Shown: piece by piece, positions 42,706 to 51,405 of the stretch
Layout of the letters: the number at the start of each line of letters is the position of its first letter
Numbering within the stretch: position 1 is the stretch's first letter
Source: Caballeronia cordobensis
GTDB lineage: Bacteria; Pseudomonadota; Gammaproteobacteria; Burkholderiales; Burkholderiaceae
Assembly: GCF_001544575.2 (NCBI RefSeq)
Contig: NZ_FCNY02000010.1
Span: 248,001 to 312,000, forward strand
Reading direction: 5' to 3'
DNA length: 64,000 nucleotides
Program-made: the position numbers and the translations under genes
The notes under the pieces: generated by a model
The model's input: only the letters and a program-made list of their open reading frames with translations
Told to the model about the DNA's origin: nothing
The model's database searches: none

Positions 42706-43098
42706 ATGATCGTCAGAGACGTTGCATCGATCGTTGGAACGGCACGGCACGCCTCCGGAAAAGGGTGGGAGAGCAAGCGGCTCATCGTCGCGAGCGATGA
42801 CGTGGGATTTTCGGTTCATGACACCACGGTCCTCGAAGGAACTGAGCTGGAACTGGAGTACAAGCATCACATCGAGGCTAACTACTGCTTCGCAGGAGAA
42901 GGAGAAGTCGTCAACCTCGCCACCGGCGACACGCACACCATTCAGGCCGGATCCATCTACGTCCTCGATAAGCACGACCGTCATAAAGTGCGCGCAGTCA
43001 AAGGCGATCTTCGTTTGGTCTGCGTTTTCAATCCGCCTCTCGTCGGTGATGAAACGCATCGAGATGACGGCAGTTACGCACCTTCGCGAAATCAGTAG
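42706..43098 (+). CDS. ectC: Ectoine synthase-like cupin (EctC family), orphan
   Basis: A 130-residue cupin that matches EctC over its whole length: MIVRDVASIVGT, GKGWESKRLIVASDDVGFSV, KHHIEANYCFAGEGEVVNL, YVLDKHDRHKV, and CVFNPPLVGDETHRDDGSY. EctC cyclises N-gamma-acetyl-diaminobutyrate to ectoine and can run in reverse or on related diamino acids. AGAGGAAACAGAA precedes the ATG. No ectA, ectB or ectD is nearby. Neighbours are an amidase, a DUF2817 protein and a solute-binding protein, which fits use of an imported compound better than osmotic ectoine synthesis. Confidence 0.85.
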   Translation: MIVRDVASIVGTARHASGKGWESKRLIVASDDVGFSVHDTTVLEGTELELEYKHHIEANYCFAGEGEVVNLATGDTHTIQAGSIYVLDKHDRHKVRAVKGDLRLVCVFNPPLVGDETHRDDGSYAPSRNQ

Positions 43099-43144
43099 CC
43101 CACCGCTGATCGACGCGGTTCATTAAGGCGGACGGGGCGCACTC

Positions 43145-44245
43145 ATGTTCTTCGCAAACACCGATTACTTTTCTCCGACATATGCTGTCGCACGCGATAA
43201 GTTTCGCGCCGCGGCAAGCGGCGCGGGGGCGGATCTACACGTCTACGATTACGATCGCTCGCCCGGGATCGAGGAGGAGCGTCTGAGCATCGACGTCGCG
43301 TGTTTAGGAAGCGCAACGAGCCGGCACAAACTTGTGGTCATCAGCGGAACGCATGGAGCTGAAGGCTACGCCGGCTCCGCGCTCCAGACCGCGTGGCTTC
43401 GGCTCTGTGCCTCGAGGCGAGAGCTCGACCACATTGGCGTGATTCTCGTCCACGCACTTAATCCCTATGGCTTCTCGTATGGCGTTCGGACCAACGAAGA
43501 CGGCATCGACCTCAATCGTAATTTCGTGGACTTCTCGAGGGGCAGGCCGGAAAACCGGATCTACGACGAAGTGCATCGCTTCCTGAACGCGGACATTGCC
43601 GACGCGGATCGGTGTTCCCACGCCGAAGCAGGGCTCAGCGCCGCGCGCAACCGTCTCGGAGAGGACGCGCTTTTTGACGCGATCGCACGCGGCCAGTACG
43701 CGCACCCGGACGGCGTGTTCTTCGGAGGCACGCGGCGGACATGGGAAAACCATACGCTGCAAAGAATTGTGCAGGCGCATCTTCTACCGGCGGAGAAGGT
43801 GGCGGTAATCGACTGGCACACCGGCATCGGCGATTACGGCGAGGCATTTTTCCTGCCGTTCGCTGACGCCGAATCCGATGCATACCGGCAAACCACGCAA
43901 TGGTGGGAGAAGGATGGCTTGCCTGCTGCGCGTCCGCATGGACGCAGCTGCCCCCGCTACCAGGGTCTGGTTTTTGACGGCATCCGGAAGCTTCTGCCGC
44001 ATGCGGAAGTGGCAGGCGGCGTCATCGAGTGGGGCACGCGCGGCCGCGAGTCGGGCGAGCTGGCCATCCGGCAGGACCTATGGCTACGCCGGTTCGGCGA
44101 TCGCTATCCGCGAGAGGCGGTCGTACAAGTGCGCGCAGACCTTCTCGACTCATTTGTTCCCACGTCCTATGTCTGGCGTAATTCGGTGCTTTCGTCGGGT
44201 ACGGGGATCGTCGATAAGACCGTGGACGGACTAATCCAATGGTGA
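43145..44245 (+). CDS. DUF2817 family protein (M14-like zinc hydrolase)
   Basis: A 366-residue protein of DUF2817, related to M14 carboxypeptidases and aspartoacylase-like deacylases. Possible zinc ligands are in ISGTHGAEGYAGSAL (HGAEG motif) and later in IDWHTGIGDYGEAF. Between them is HALNPYGFSYGVRTNEDGID. The fold predicts hydrolysis of an amide or ester bond of a small amino-acid derivative. Because it directly follows an EctC-like gene, a deacylase step on an acyl-diamino acid is an inviting inference; nothing in the sequence proves it. Confidence 0.82.
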   Translation: MFFANTDYFSPTYAVARDKFRAAASGAGADLHVYDYDRSPGIEEERLSIDVACLGSATSRHKLVVISGTHGAEGYAGSALQTAWLRLCASRRELDHIGVILVHALNPYGFSYGVRTNEDGIDLNRNFVDFSRGRPENRIYDEVHRFLNADIADADRCSHAEAGLSAARNRLGEDALFDAIARGQYAHPDGVFFGGTRRTWENHTLQRIVQAHLLPAEKVAVIDWHTGIGDYGEAFFLPFADAESDAYRQTTQWWEKDGLPAARPHGRSCPRYQGLVFDGIRKLLPHAEVAGGVIEWGTRGRESGELAIRQDLWLRRFGDRYPREAVVQVRADLLDSFVPTSYVWRNSVLSSGTGIVDKTVDGLIQW

Positions 44246-44273
44246 GTTCTTTTGACCAGGGATCGTTAGGTAA

Positions 44274-45131
44274 ATGAAGACGCCATTCCGGTTTGACCAC
44301 CTCGTCGTGGCAGTGCATTCCTTAGAGGCGGCTGTGTTGGACTATCGGCGACTGGGCTTCAACGTTTCTGCCGGTGGACGGCACACCCATGCGCCGACGC
44401 GCAATGCGCTCATTTATTTTCACGACGGCGCTTATATCGAGTTGATCGAATGGGTCAACCCCGCGCACGGCGAGAAATGGTACGAGCGTCTGACGAGACG
44501 AGGCGAAGGCGTCATCGACTTCGCGCTCTGCCCTGCGGATTTCTCGATCGAAACGCAACGGTCGGACAGGCGCTACGACTTCTACAAGAACGCTTCTGCA
44601 GGCTCGCGCGTTCAGGCGGACGGCGCGGAGATGCACTGGCTACTTGGCTGGCCGACAGACGAGGCGCTTCCATTCCTCTGCGCCGATGTGACTGCGAGAC
44701 ACCTTCGCGTCCCTGAGGGAGACTGTCGTATTCATTCGAATGGCACGCTAGGAATTCGCAGCGTTTCGGTTCAGGTGCTCAATCTCGACAAGGCGGTGCA
44801 ACGTTACGAACGCTTGCTTCTGTCGACCGCTGAGCGCATTGATCTTCCCTGGCTGGAGGATGCAGGTCTCGAGGCCGCGTCTTTGATGGTCTGCACGACG
44901 CGGATCTTCCTTGTATCGCCGAGAACCCACAGCAAGGTGGACATCGCGCAAGCGCTGGCACGCGATCTGTCGACCTATGGCTCGAGAGTGTATCGAGTTG
45001 CACTAGCGCATGACCGGCAGAATGCTCCGCCGACAATGCCGCTCGATCTGACGCACGGCGCGCACCTGACGACGCCCGAAGCGGACGATGATATCGAATC
45101 GCAACTGCTTCCTCATCGCGCCGCGCGCTGA
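44274..45131 (+). CDS. VOC-fold glyoxalase-like domain protein
   Basis: A 285-residue protein of the glyoxalase-like VOC type (PF13468 style). It begins FRFDHLVVAVHSLEAAVLDY, a classic first VOC strand with His, and includes GAYIELIEWVNP with Glu. A second repeat starts IRSVSVQVLNLDKAVQRYER. Metal-dependent isomerase, lyase or dioxygenase chemistry is possible. It differs from the typical extradiol enzymes in this window and I do not assign a reaction. It follows the DUF2817 gene by 28 nt. Confidence 0.8.
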   Translation: MKTPFRFDHLVVAVHSLEAAVLDYRRLGFNVSAGGRHTHAPTRNALIYFHDGAYIELIEWVNPAHGEKWYERLTRRGEGVIDFALCPADFSIETQRSDRRYDFYKNASAGSRVQADGAEMHWLLGWPTDEALPFLCADVTARHLRVPEGDCRIHSNGTLGIRSVSVQVLNLDKAVQRYERLLLSTAERIDLPWLEDAGLEAASLMVCTTRIFLVSPRTHSKVDIAQALARDLSTYGSRVYRVALAHDRQNAPPTMPLDLTHGAHLTTPEADDDIESQLLPHRAAR

Positions 45132-45216
45132 TTACCGCGGCAGACGTTCCGGCAAATCGCGGCGGCGTCGGGGCGACAGCCGAGCGTCATAAAAGAATTG
45201 ATATCGAGGGGAACAG

Positions 45217-45975
45217 ATGAAAGCCCTGGTCGTTTTCGCCCACCCGGAAGCACAATCGTTCAACGGGCAACTTAAGGAAACTATCGTCGCGGCGCTTCGC
45301 GAACAAGGAGCCGACGTTCATGTTTCCGATCTGTACGCGATGGGCTTCGATCCGGTCGAAGGACCCACACATTTCGAGCATCGCGCGCGGCCGGATGTCT
45401 TCGATGTGCAGACAGAACAGCGCCATGCCTTCGACGAGCAACTGATGAGTGAGGACATACGCGCGGAAATCGCCAAGCTGCTGGAAGCGGACCTCGTCGT
45501 CTTCCAGTTTCCGATCTGGTGGTTCTCGATGCCAGCGATGCTTAAGGGATGGCTGGATCGCGTATTCGTGTATGGGCTTTTCACGAGCAGGCGACGCTAC
45601 GACGAGGGCTTCTTTGTCGGACGCCGCGCGCTGGTATCCGTGACCGCGGGCGGCCCGGAGTCGACCTTCAGCCACAACGGACGCAACGGCGACCTCGATC
45701 TTATTCTCTGGCCGCTGCACTTCACATTGCACTACATGGGGTACACAGTGCTGCCATATTTTGCGACCTTCGGGATCTCAGCGTCTATACGCTACGCGGG
45801 TATAACAGCCGATGCGCCGCGTCTCGAGCGCTACAAGGCGGATTTGCGGGCGCATATTGCGAAGATCGACCATATGACGCCGCTTCGGTTCAACGGCTGG
45901 CAAGACTGGGATGCGCTGGGTCAACTGAAGCCCGACGCGCCGAGCTTCAGTCCGTTCATGCGCCATGCTTTTTGA
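45217..45975 (+). CDS. NAD(P)H-dependent flavodoxin-fold quinone reductase
   Basis: A 252-residue NQO1/MdaB-type flavoprotein. It starts KALVVFAHPEAQSFNGQL, then FQFPIWWFSMPAMLKGWLDRV, and LVSVTAGGPESTFSHNG, the usual FAD/FMN-binding segments. GAGGGG precedes the ATG. It performs two-electron reduction of quinones or related acceptors with NAD(P)H. It is the last gene of the MocR/EctC cassette by position, with an 85-nt gap after the VOC gene, so a link to the pathway is possible. Confidence 0.87.
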   Translation: MKALVVFAHPEAQSFNGQLKETIVAALREQGADVHVSDLYAMGFDPVEGPTHFEHRARPDVFDVQTEQRHAFDEQLMSEDIRAEIAKLLEADLVVFQFPIWWFSMPAMLKGWLDRVFVYGLFTSRRRYDEGFFVGRRALVSVTAGGPESTFSHNGRNGDLDLILWPLHFTLHYMGYTVLPYFATFGISASIRYAGITADAPRLERYKADLRAHIAKIDHMTPLRFNGWQDWDALGQLKPDAPSFSPFMRHAF

Positions 45976-46296
45976 TCTGTGTGCGTAGGCTCCTATTAAC
46001 GATGAAGTGGCTTGGACTTTCTGGCCGTATCTTGTCAGAGCCCAAGTTCGCCGAGACTGGCGGTGGTTGTCCGGATGCGTCCGTACGGTCAGAAAAATTC
46101 CGATCGCTTCCTTGATCCGGAAGTCGTTAATCCGTCCTGTGAGCCGAACGTTCAGAACGGCGGACGGCCGACGAAAGGCGGATAGGGCAGGCTTCACTGT
46201 CACAGAGTCATTCGGCGCTAAAGCAAGTACAGCGATGCCATGTGGCCAAGTGCCAGCTCGGGGCAACAAGTGCGCAATCCATGCTGGTCTGTGCAG
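45976..46296. other. Gap without recognised gene
   Basis: About 320 bases between the quinone reductase gene and the convergent DUF3331 gene. Short open frames are present on both strands but none has a family signature or ribosome site. Confidence 0.5.
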
Positions 46297-46788
46297 TCAC
46301 CGACCGGCACGTGGTGCGGCGGCCCAATCGAAGACATTGTATGCGCCTGCTTCAACGTGGTCGGCGAGGGCGCTCGCCAAGATCATCGCGTCGGAGTTGA
46401 CCGGGCCGCCAACGCCCCTCCGAGATGGGCGGAAGACATCCGCGCCGCGCGTGACGGACTTGCCCGACAGAGAGCATATTCCGGCGCGCCGCGCTTTGCC
46501 TCTGCGCCATTTCTGATCCTCGTAATGACAAGCGGTAGAGTCATGCCACGACAGGGTCGCCGTTCGGGCGCTGAGCTCGGCGATGCGGATTCGAACGCAG
46601 TCATTCCTCGCCTGACCCTCGGCCGTTGGCGCGACCGCCTCTTTCCACCGTCTTGTCGCTTGAGTGGTCCGTGACTTATAGCGCGGTGTCACCACGTTCA
46701 ATCCCGCGCATTCGGGAAGCCGTCTTAACCGCTCGAGCGTGTCCTGCCAGACAAGAAAGTCGTTTTCTCGATCATTCATTCCTGACAT
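46297..46788 (-). CDS. DUF3331 domain protein
   Basis: A 163-residue protein whose second half matches DUF3331: TATLSWHDSTACHYEDQKWR, then GICSLSGKSVTRGADVF, and SDAMILASAL near the end. The family occurs mainly in Burkholderia and relatives, often in several copies on secondary replicons, with unknown function. The paired Cys and His residues suggest a small metal- or DNA-binding domain, but this is only a guess. An ATG 9 nt downstream is an alternative start. It stands alone between the EctC cassette and an AraC gene. Confidence 0.72.
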   Translation of the reverse strand: MSGMNDRENDFLVWQDTLERLRRLPECAGLNVVTPRYKSRTTQATRRWKEAVAPTAEGQARNDCVRIRIAELSARTATLSWHDSTACHYEDQKWRRGKARRAGICSLSGKSVTRGADVFRPSRRGVGGPVNSDAMILASALADHVEAGAYNVFDWAAAPRAGR

Positions 46789-46985
46789 CCCTCTGTGGCG
46801 ACTGGTCAGCGTTTGGAAAGAGCCGCTCCTCGCATGTTTTCACACACAAAAGCTGTCGGTCTTTCAATCCCGCGCGCTGCGTGGGGCATGAATTTCAAAA
46901 AAAGAAGAACGGCCGCGGAGATCTACAAGCGTCGTTTCCACATCGTGGGCAAACCGAACATCAGTCGAGGGGACCGACCGGCTGG

Positions 46986-47954
46986 TCACGGAGCTTCGAC
47001 TTGGGCAGTGGAAGCGGCGCTCAGTCGCCATCGTTGCGGCGTCATGCCCGTCACTTTCCGAAACACGGTCGTGAAGTGTGCTTGCGAATTGAAGCCGACA
47101 GATATCGCGATTTGAGCGATGGGCATACGATTTTCCGCCAGCAGGCCCTTGGCGGTTTCCAGTCGCATGACAGTGAGGTATGTGTGAGGGCTTAGTCCTG
47201 TCAAGCGCTTGAACTGCGACGCAAAATGCATTCGGCTGAGGCCGGCGAGGTCAGCGATGTCACTGAGCGTCACCCGCTCGCCTAATCGGCTCTCCATATA
47301 CGCGATCGTCCGTTCGAGCCACCACGGAGGCAGCGCTTGCCTCGGCTTCTCGTCAAGCTGCGACCCATTCTCCATCGCGCGGGTGAGAATGGCCATCGCG
47401 AGACTGTTAGAAAAAGCGTGTGCGTACGGGTTCCTGAGAGCCTCGGTCTCAAGCAGCATGCACGCGAGCTTGCCCATCATCGTATCGGCCGCAAAACCCG
47501 GATCCACAAGCCGATAATCCGGCGCAGCTGCCTTTCCGTGCAACTGGAGATGCACCGAAGCAACCACCGACCGAGGCACAAACACGTGAATAGCTTCGGC
47601 ACTCCGGGTGAAGCTTGCCTCTAGCTGATCCTCCGGCGCGGTTACTTGCGTGGCGCCAAAGGCAACGGGGCCATTACGCAGGTTTCTTCCGTTTTTGGAA
47701 CACGTAATGGTGGTTGCCCGCAGCAGCACTTCAATGATGTAGTGCGAGCTCTGAGTCGGGGCGGAATACCGACGTTCGACGTGCGCCTCGTCTTTCCAGT
47801 AAGCAATGTTTATTCGATCGCCGCGGTTATCCATCGACGCTGCGATGGATCTCCACGAAACCTCCTTGATCAGGACGGGCAATTCGAAGTGGGGCGAAAG
47901 AAAATCATAAGCGGCAGCACGGTCAACCAACACAGGATCAGTCGTAGTCACCAT
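46986..47954 (-). CDS. AraC-family transcriptional regulator
   Basis: A 322-residue regulator. The N-terminal AraC-binding-like domain (PHFELPVLIKEVSWRS onward) is followed by a C-terminal double HTH: RVTLSDIADLAGLSRMHFAS, LTGLSPHTYL, and PIAQIAISVGFNSQAHFTTV. The C-terminal end is canonical. AraC-binding-like members activate aromatic or alkane operons. The nearest transcription unit is the aldehyde dehydrogenase gene at 48369-49790 on the same strand, so its target is not clear. Confidence 0.88.
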   Translation of the reverse strand: MVTTTDPVLVDRAAAYDFLSPHFELPVLIKEVSWRSIAASMDNRGDRINIAYWKDEAHVERRYSAPTQSSHYIIEVLLRATTITCSKNGRNLRNGPVAFGATQVTAPEDQLEASFTRSAEAIHVFVPRSVVASVHLQLHGKAAAPDYRLVDPGFAADTMMGKLACMLLETEALRNPYAHAFSNSLAMAILTRAMENGSQLDEKPRQALPPWWLERTIAYMESRLGERVTLSDIADLAGLSRMHFASQFKRLTGLSPHTYLTVMRLETAKGLLAENRMPIAQIAISVGFNSQAHFTTVFRKVTGMTPQRWRLSAASTAQVEAP

Positions 47955-48368
47955 CGAGCGCGTAGTAGCTGAAGCAATGTTTCAATCGGCACTTGCGGAC
48001 TATTCCGGCGAGAGCCGGATTGATTCCCTGCGAACCACAACGTCAGTCGGCGACGATGGCCAGGACTGGAAGTGCCACCCGAAGTCCGAGGAGCCAAGCT
48101 TTCAGCGAATCAATGCCGCCTGGCTCGCTCGATGATTGCAGCGAACGCATCGTCCAGACAAGCCGCGGCCGAAGACCGGCGGCGATCAACGTCCGGTTGA
48201 TACTTACATTACTTGCGTTCGCAGAATAATGCAAACAATTTGATTCTATGCTGCATTGAGTGCATACATTTCGACGCTGATCACATATTCGTCTGCGTCG
48301 CGCTAACAGGCCGGCCACCGCAGCCCGGCGAAATCGCACGGAGAAGTGGGTGGGCTTGAATCGCGGGC
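47955..48368. other. Gap upstream of the AraC gene
   Basis: About 410 bases without a recognisable gene. It carries an AT-rich stretch around 48200-48290, with TGCA-TTGAG-TGCA at 48253-48265, which may be promoter or operator DNA for araC. No terminator with a T-run was seen after the aldehyde dehydrogenase gene. Confidence 0.4.
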
Positions 48369-49790
48369 TTAACGGACGCCCAGCAGTGACTTCGGTTCGA
48401 GGAACGCTTCGATGCCGAACGTGCCGTATTCGCGGCCGATGCCCGATTGCTTGAATCCACCGAACGGCGCAGCAGGTTCATGCGCGAGCGTGTTGACGAG
48501 CACGCGCCCCGCGTCGATGCGCGACGCCACTGCGTTCGCGCGCGCGTCGTCCGATGAAGCGATGTACGCCTGCAAACCATAAGGCGTATCGTTGGCGATC
48601 GCGATGGCATCTTCGATATCTCCGTACGCGATGATCGACAGCACAGGCCCGAAGATTTCCTCTCGCGCAATGGTCATGTCGTTAGTCACGTCGCTGAAGA
48701 GCGTCGGACGCACGAACCAGCCCGCGCCGACGTGATCCGGACGCCCCTCGCCGCCCGCGATCAGTCGCGCGCCCTCATCGATGCCAATACGAATATAACG
48801 CTGCACGCGCTCCCATTGCTTGCGGCTCACCATCGGGCCGATGCTCGTATGCGGATCGCGCGGATCGCCCGAGCGAATCTTTTCGATGGCGCTCACGATT
48901 TTCTCTTCGAACTCCGCGAGCCGTGCACGCGGCACCAGAATGCGCGTGCCCGCGATGCATGCCTGACCGCTGTTCATGAAGCCCGCATCGAGTGCGAGCG
49001 GCACGGCTTCGTCGAAGTTCGCATCGTCGAGCACGATCGTCGGCGACTTGCCGCCGAGTTCGAGCGTCACGCGCTTGAGCGTATCGGCGGCTGTGCGCAG
49101 GATCGTCTTGCCGACGACCGTCGATCCCGTGAACGACAGCTTCGCGATATCGGGATGCGCGCTGATCTCCGCGCCCACAATATCGCCTCGGCCCGTGACG
49201 ATGTTGAACACGCCTGCCGGAAGTCCCGCCTCATGCAGCGCTTCGGTGACGACGCGCGTTTGCATCGCGCTCATTTCGCTCGGTTTGATGACCGCCGTGC
49301 AACCAGACGCGAGCGCCGCCGCCAGCTTGCCGCAGATAAAGCCGGCGTCGCTATTCCACGGCGTGATCAGCCCGGCAACGCCGAGCGGTTGCATCACCAC
49401 TTTTGCCGTACCCGCGTCACGCACGAACGCATAGTCTTCGAGCACCTTTGCCGCTTCCAGCAGCACGTTGCTCGCATGTCGCGCCATCCAGCGGCCGCGC
49501 GAAACCGGTGCGCCGTATTCTTCGACGATGGCCTCGAAAAGCTCATCCTCTTTCGCGATGACGGCGGCGTGCATGCGCTTCAGCATGTCGATACGTTCGC
49601 GCTTGTCCGTCCGCGAGAATGCGGGAAATGCGCGCTTCGCCGCCGCAATTGCACTGCGCGCATCCTCCTTGTCAGCGAGGCGCACGCGGCCGATAACTTT
49701 TTCCGTCGCGGGATTAAAGAGTTCGAAAAGCTCGTTGCCGTGCGGCGTGACAAACGCGCCGTCGATGTAAATCTGGTCGATGTCATGCAT
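48369..49790 (-). CDS. NAD-dependent aldehyde dehydrogenase
   Basis: A 473-residue aldehyde dehydrogenase of full length. Catalytic Glu in LELGGKSPTIV, catalytic Cys in GQACIAGTR, cofactor loop FTGSTVVGK. The start at 49790 gives HDIDQIYIDGAFVTP, the usual N-terminal strand; the upstream frame extends into the lysR promoter. It is divergent from a LysR gene 101 nt away, which probably controls it. The substrate aldehyde is not assignable; the group includes 3-succinoylsemialdehyde-pyridine and betaine-aldehyde-type enzymes. Confidence 0.9.
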   Translation of the reverse strand: MHDIDQIYIDGAFVTPHGNELFELFNPATEKVIGRVRLADKEDARSAIAAAKRAFPAFSRTDKRERIDMLKRMHAAVIAKEDELFEAIVEEYGAPVSRGRWMARHASNVLLEAAKVLEDYAFVRDAGTAKVVMQPLGVAGLITPWNSDAGFICGKLAAALASGCTAVIKPSEMSAMQTRVVTEALHEAGLPAGVFNIVTGRGDIVGAEISAHPDIAKLSFTGSTVVGKTILRTAADTLKRVTLELGGKSPTIVLDDANFDEAVPLALDAGFMNSGQACIAGTRILVPRARLAEFEEKIVSAIEKIRSGDPRDPHTSIGPMVSRKQWERVQRYIRIGIDEGARLIAGGEGRPDHVGAGWFVRPTLFSDVTNDMTIAREEIFGPVLSIIAYGDIEDAIAIANDTPYGLQAYIASSDDARANAVASRIDAGRVLVNTLAHEPAAPFGGFKQSGIGREYGTFGIEAFLEPKSLLGVR

Positions 49791-49891
49791 GATGAATTCG
49801 TTCGGTCGATGTATTGAGCACAAAGATAAGGCGTTTGCATTGATTCGACTAGCCGTACAATTCGGCATGACCTATTGAGCGATTTAGCATA

Positions 49892-50839
49892 ATGAAAACA
49901 TCGGGGCTTACCGAACTCGAAGCGGTTCTTTCCGTCGCGCGGCATCGCAGTTTTCGCGCGGCGGCGAATGAACTGAGCGTATCGACGTCCGCGCTGAGTC
50001 ATGCGATCGCCGCGTTGGAGGCTCGCATCGGCGTGCGGCTCTTCAATCGCACGACCCGAAGCGTGTCGCTTTCCGAGGCCGGCGCGCAATTCGTGCAGAA
50101 CATCGCGCCCGCGCTTTCGACGATTCGCGACGCGCTCGAACAGGCCGGCAGCTTTCGCGACACGCCATCGGGTACGTTGCGTATCAATACATCGGTGGGC
50201 GCGGCGCATCAGGCGATGCCGCTTTTCATCGCGTTCCTGAAGCGCTATCCGGACATGAAGCTCGATATCGTCACCGAAGGCCGGTTCATCGATATCGTCG
50301 TCGAAGGTCTCGATGCGGGCATTCGTCTGCTGGAAACCGTACCGCAAGACATGATCGCGGTGCCGTTCGGCGATCGCCAGCGCTTCGCCGTCGTCGGCAG
50401 TCCCGCGTACTTCGAACAGCACAAGCCGCCACGCACGCCTGCCGACCTCGCGACGCATCGCTGCATTCGCAGCCGCATGCCGAGCGGGTCGATCTATCAA
50501 TGGGAATTCGAGCGGCATGGCGAATCCATACGCATCGATGGCGACGGCGCGCTGACGCTCGACGAACCGGGCGTGATGCTGACCGCCGCGCGCGCGGGGA
50601 TCGGTCTCGCTTACCTGACCGAATGGAATGTCGCCGCGGATCTCGAAGCAGGCGCCCTCGTGCGCGTGCTCGAAGACTGGACGCCGCCGCTCGACGGACT
50701 ATGCCTCTACTATCCGGGCCGTCGTCATGTGCCGGCGGGCTTGCGCGCATTGACGGACATGATCCGCGAATATGCCGACGCAAACCGAACGCGCCCGCCG
50801 CTGAAAAAGAGGCGTCGAAAGGTCAATTCAAAGCCTTAA
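49892..50839 (+). CDS. LysR-family transcriptional regulator
   Basis: A 315-residue LysR protein. HTH: LTEVEAVL-like opening (TELEAVLSVARHRSFRAAAN), then LSVSTSALSHAIAALEARIG. Effector domain: SGTLRINTSVGAAHQAMPLF and GIRLLETVPQDMIAVPFGD. It belongs to the DsdC/AaeR-like group with many members in Burkholderia. It is divergent from the aldehyde dehydrogenase gene, the likely target. The C-terminal tail is basic (KKRRRKVNSKP). Confidence 0.9.
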   Translation: MKTSGLTELEAVLSVARHRSFRAAANELSVSTSALSHAIAALEARIGVRLFNRTTRSVSLSEAGAQFVQNIAPALSTIRDALEQAGSFRDTPSGTLRINTSVGAAHQAMPLFIAFLKRYPDMKLDIVTEGRFIDIVVEGLDAGIRLLETVPQDMIAVPFGDRQRFAVVGSPAYFEQHKPPRTPADLATHRCIRSRMPSGSIYQWEFERHGESIRIDGDGALTLDEPGVMLTAARAGIGLAYLTEWNVAADLEAGALVRVLEDWTPPLDGLCLYYPGRRHVPAGLRALTDMIREYADANRTRPPLKKRRRKVNSKP

Positions 50840-51405
50840 CGCCGCCATCAGTTTCAGAGTTTTAAGCGTGAGGCGTGCGATCGTCGCTTGAAAGCGTGGT
50901 CGTCGACGAGCTCGGTCGTGAAGGCACGTGTCGGGACGCCGTTGACGGCGCGACGAGCGCGCAAGGCTTATCGGAACATGTAGTCGCGTACTCGTGCCGA
51001 CGCGTTGCTGTGGGCCGTTGTCCCGATGATCCCGGCAGCGCAGCAGGTCCCGATCGAACTACAGAACAGAAAGGACGACCTGTAGGTCGCAGGCACGGCG
51101 AGCAGTCGCTTCGCAACGTCTGGCGATATGCGTTCGGCACTATGTACCTCGCAAACGATGGAGCCGATGAGTGACCCCCGCCGAACTCGCCGTCAATCGC
51201 GGCACGACCGCGTGGAACGCACGCATCACGAGCATATGCTGTCCATTCCCACCGTTAATAGTCATCCGTGCGCGTCCTTCACCATCAAGATATCGCACTC
51301 CCAGCGCCGCATGTTGATCAGACATTCAAGATTGATCAACGCCGAGAAGCGCCATATAGTCGTCTCAACAGCACTATAAAAGACTGAGCCAGTGGAGACG
51401 AGAAC
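50840..51405. promoter_or_regulatory. Upstream region of the meta-cleavage operon
   Basis: About 570 bases without a recognised gene before the hydrolase gene. It contains GTTGATCA-N12-TGATCAAC at 51313-51340, an inverted repeat whose arms each hold the palindrome TGATCA, and a -10-like TATAAA at 51375-51380, about 25 nt before the start codon. The controlling regulator is not next to the operon. Confidence 0.45.

Noticed and set aside
45140..45155. CAGACGTTCCGGCAAA before the quinone reductase gene, as another marR-type site
   Set aside because: Only the left half matches the palindrome; the right half differs, so chance similarity is likely.
46007..46516. Plus-strand frames opposite the DUF3331 gene
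   Set aside because: They overlap the DUF3331 gene on the other strand and show no domain.
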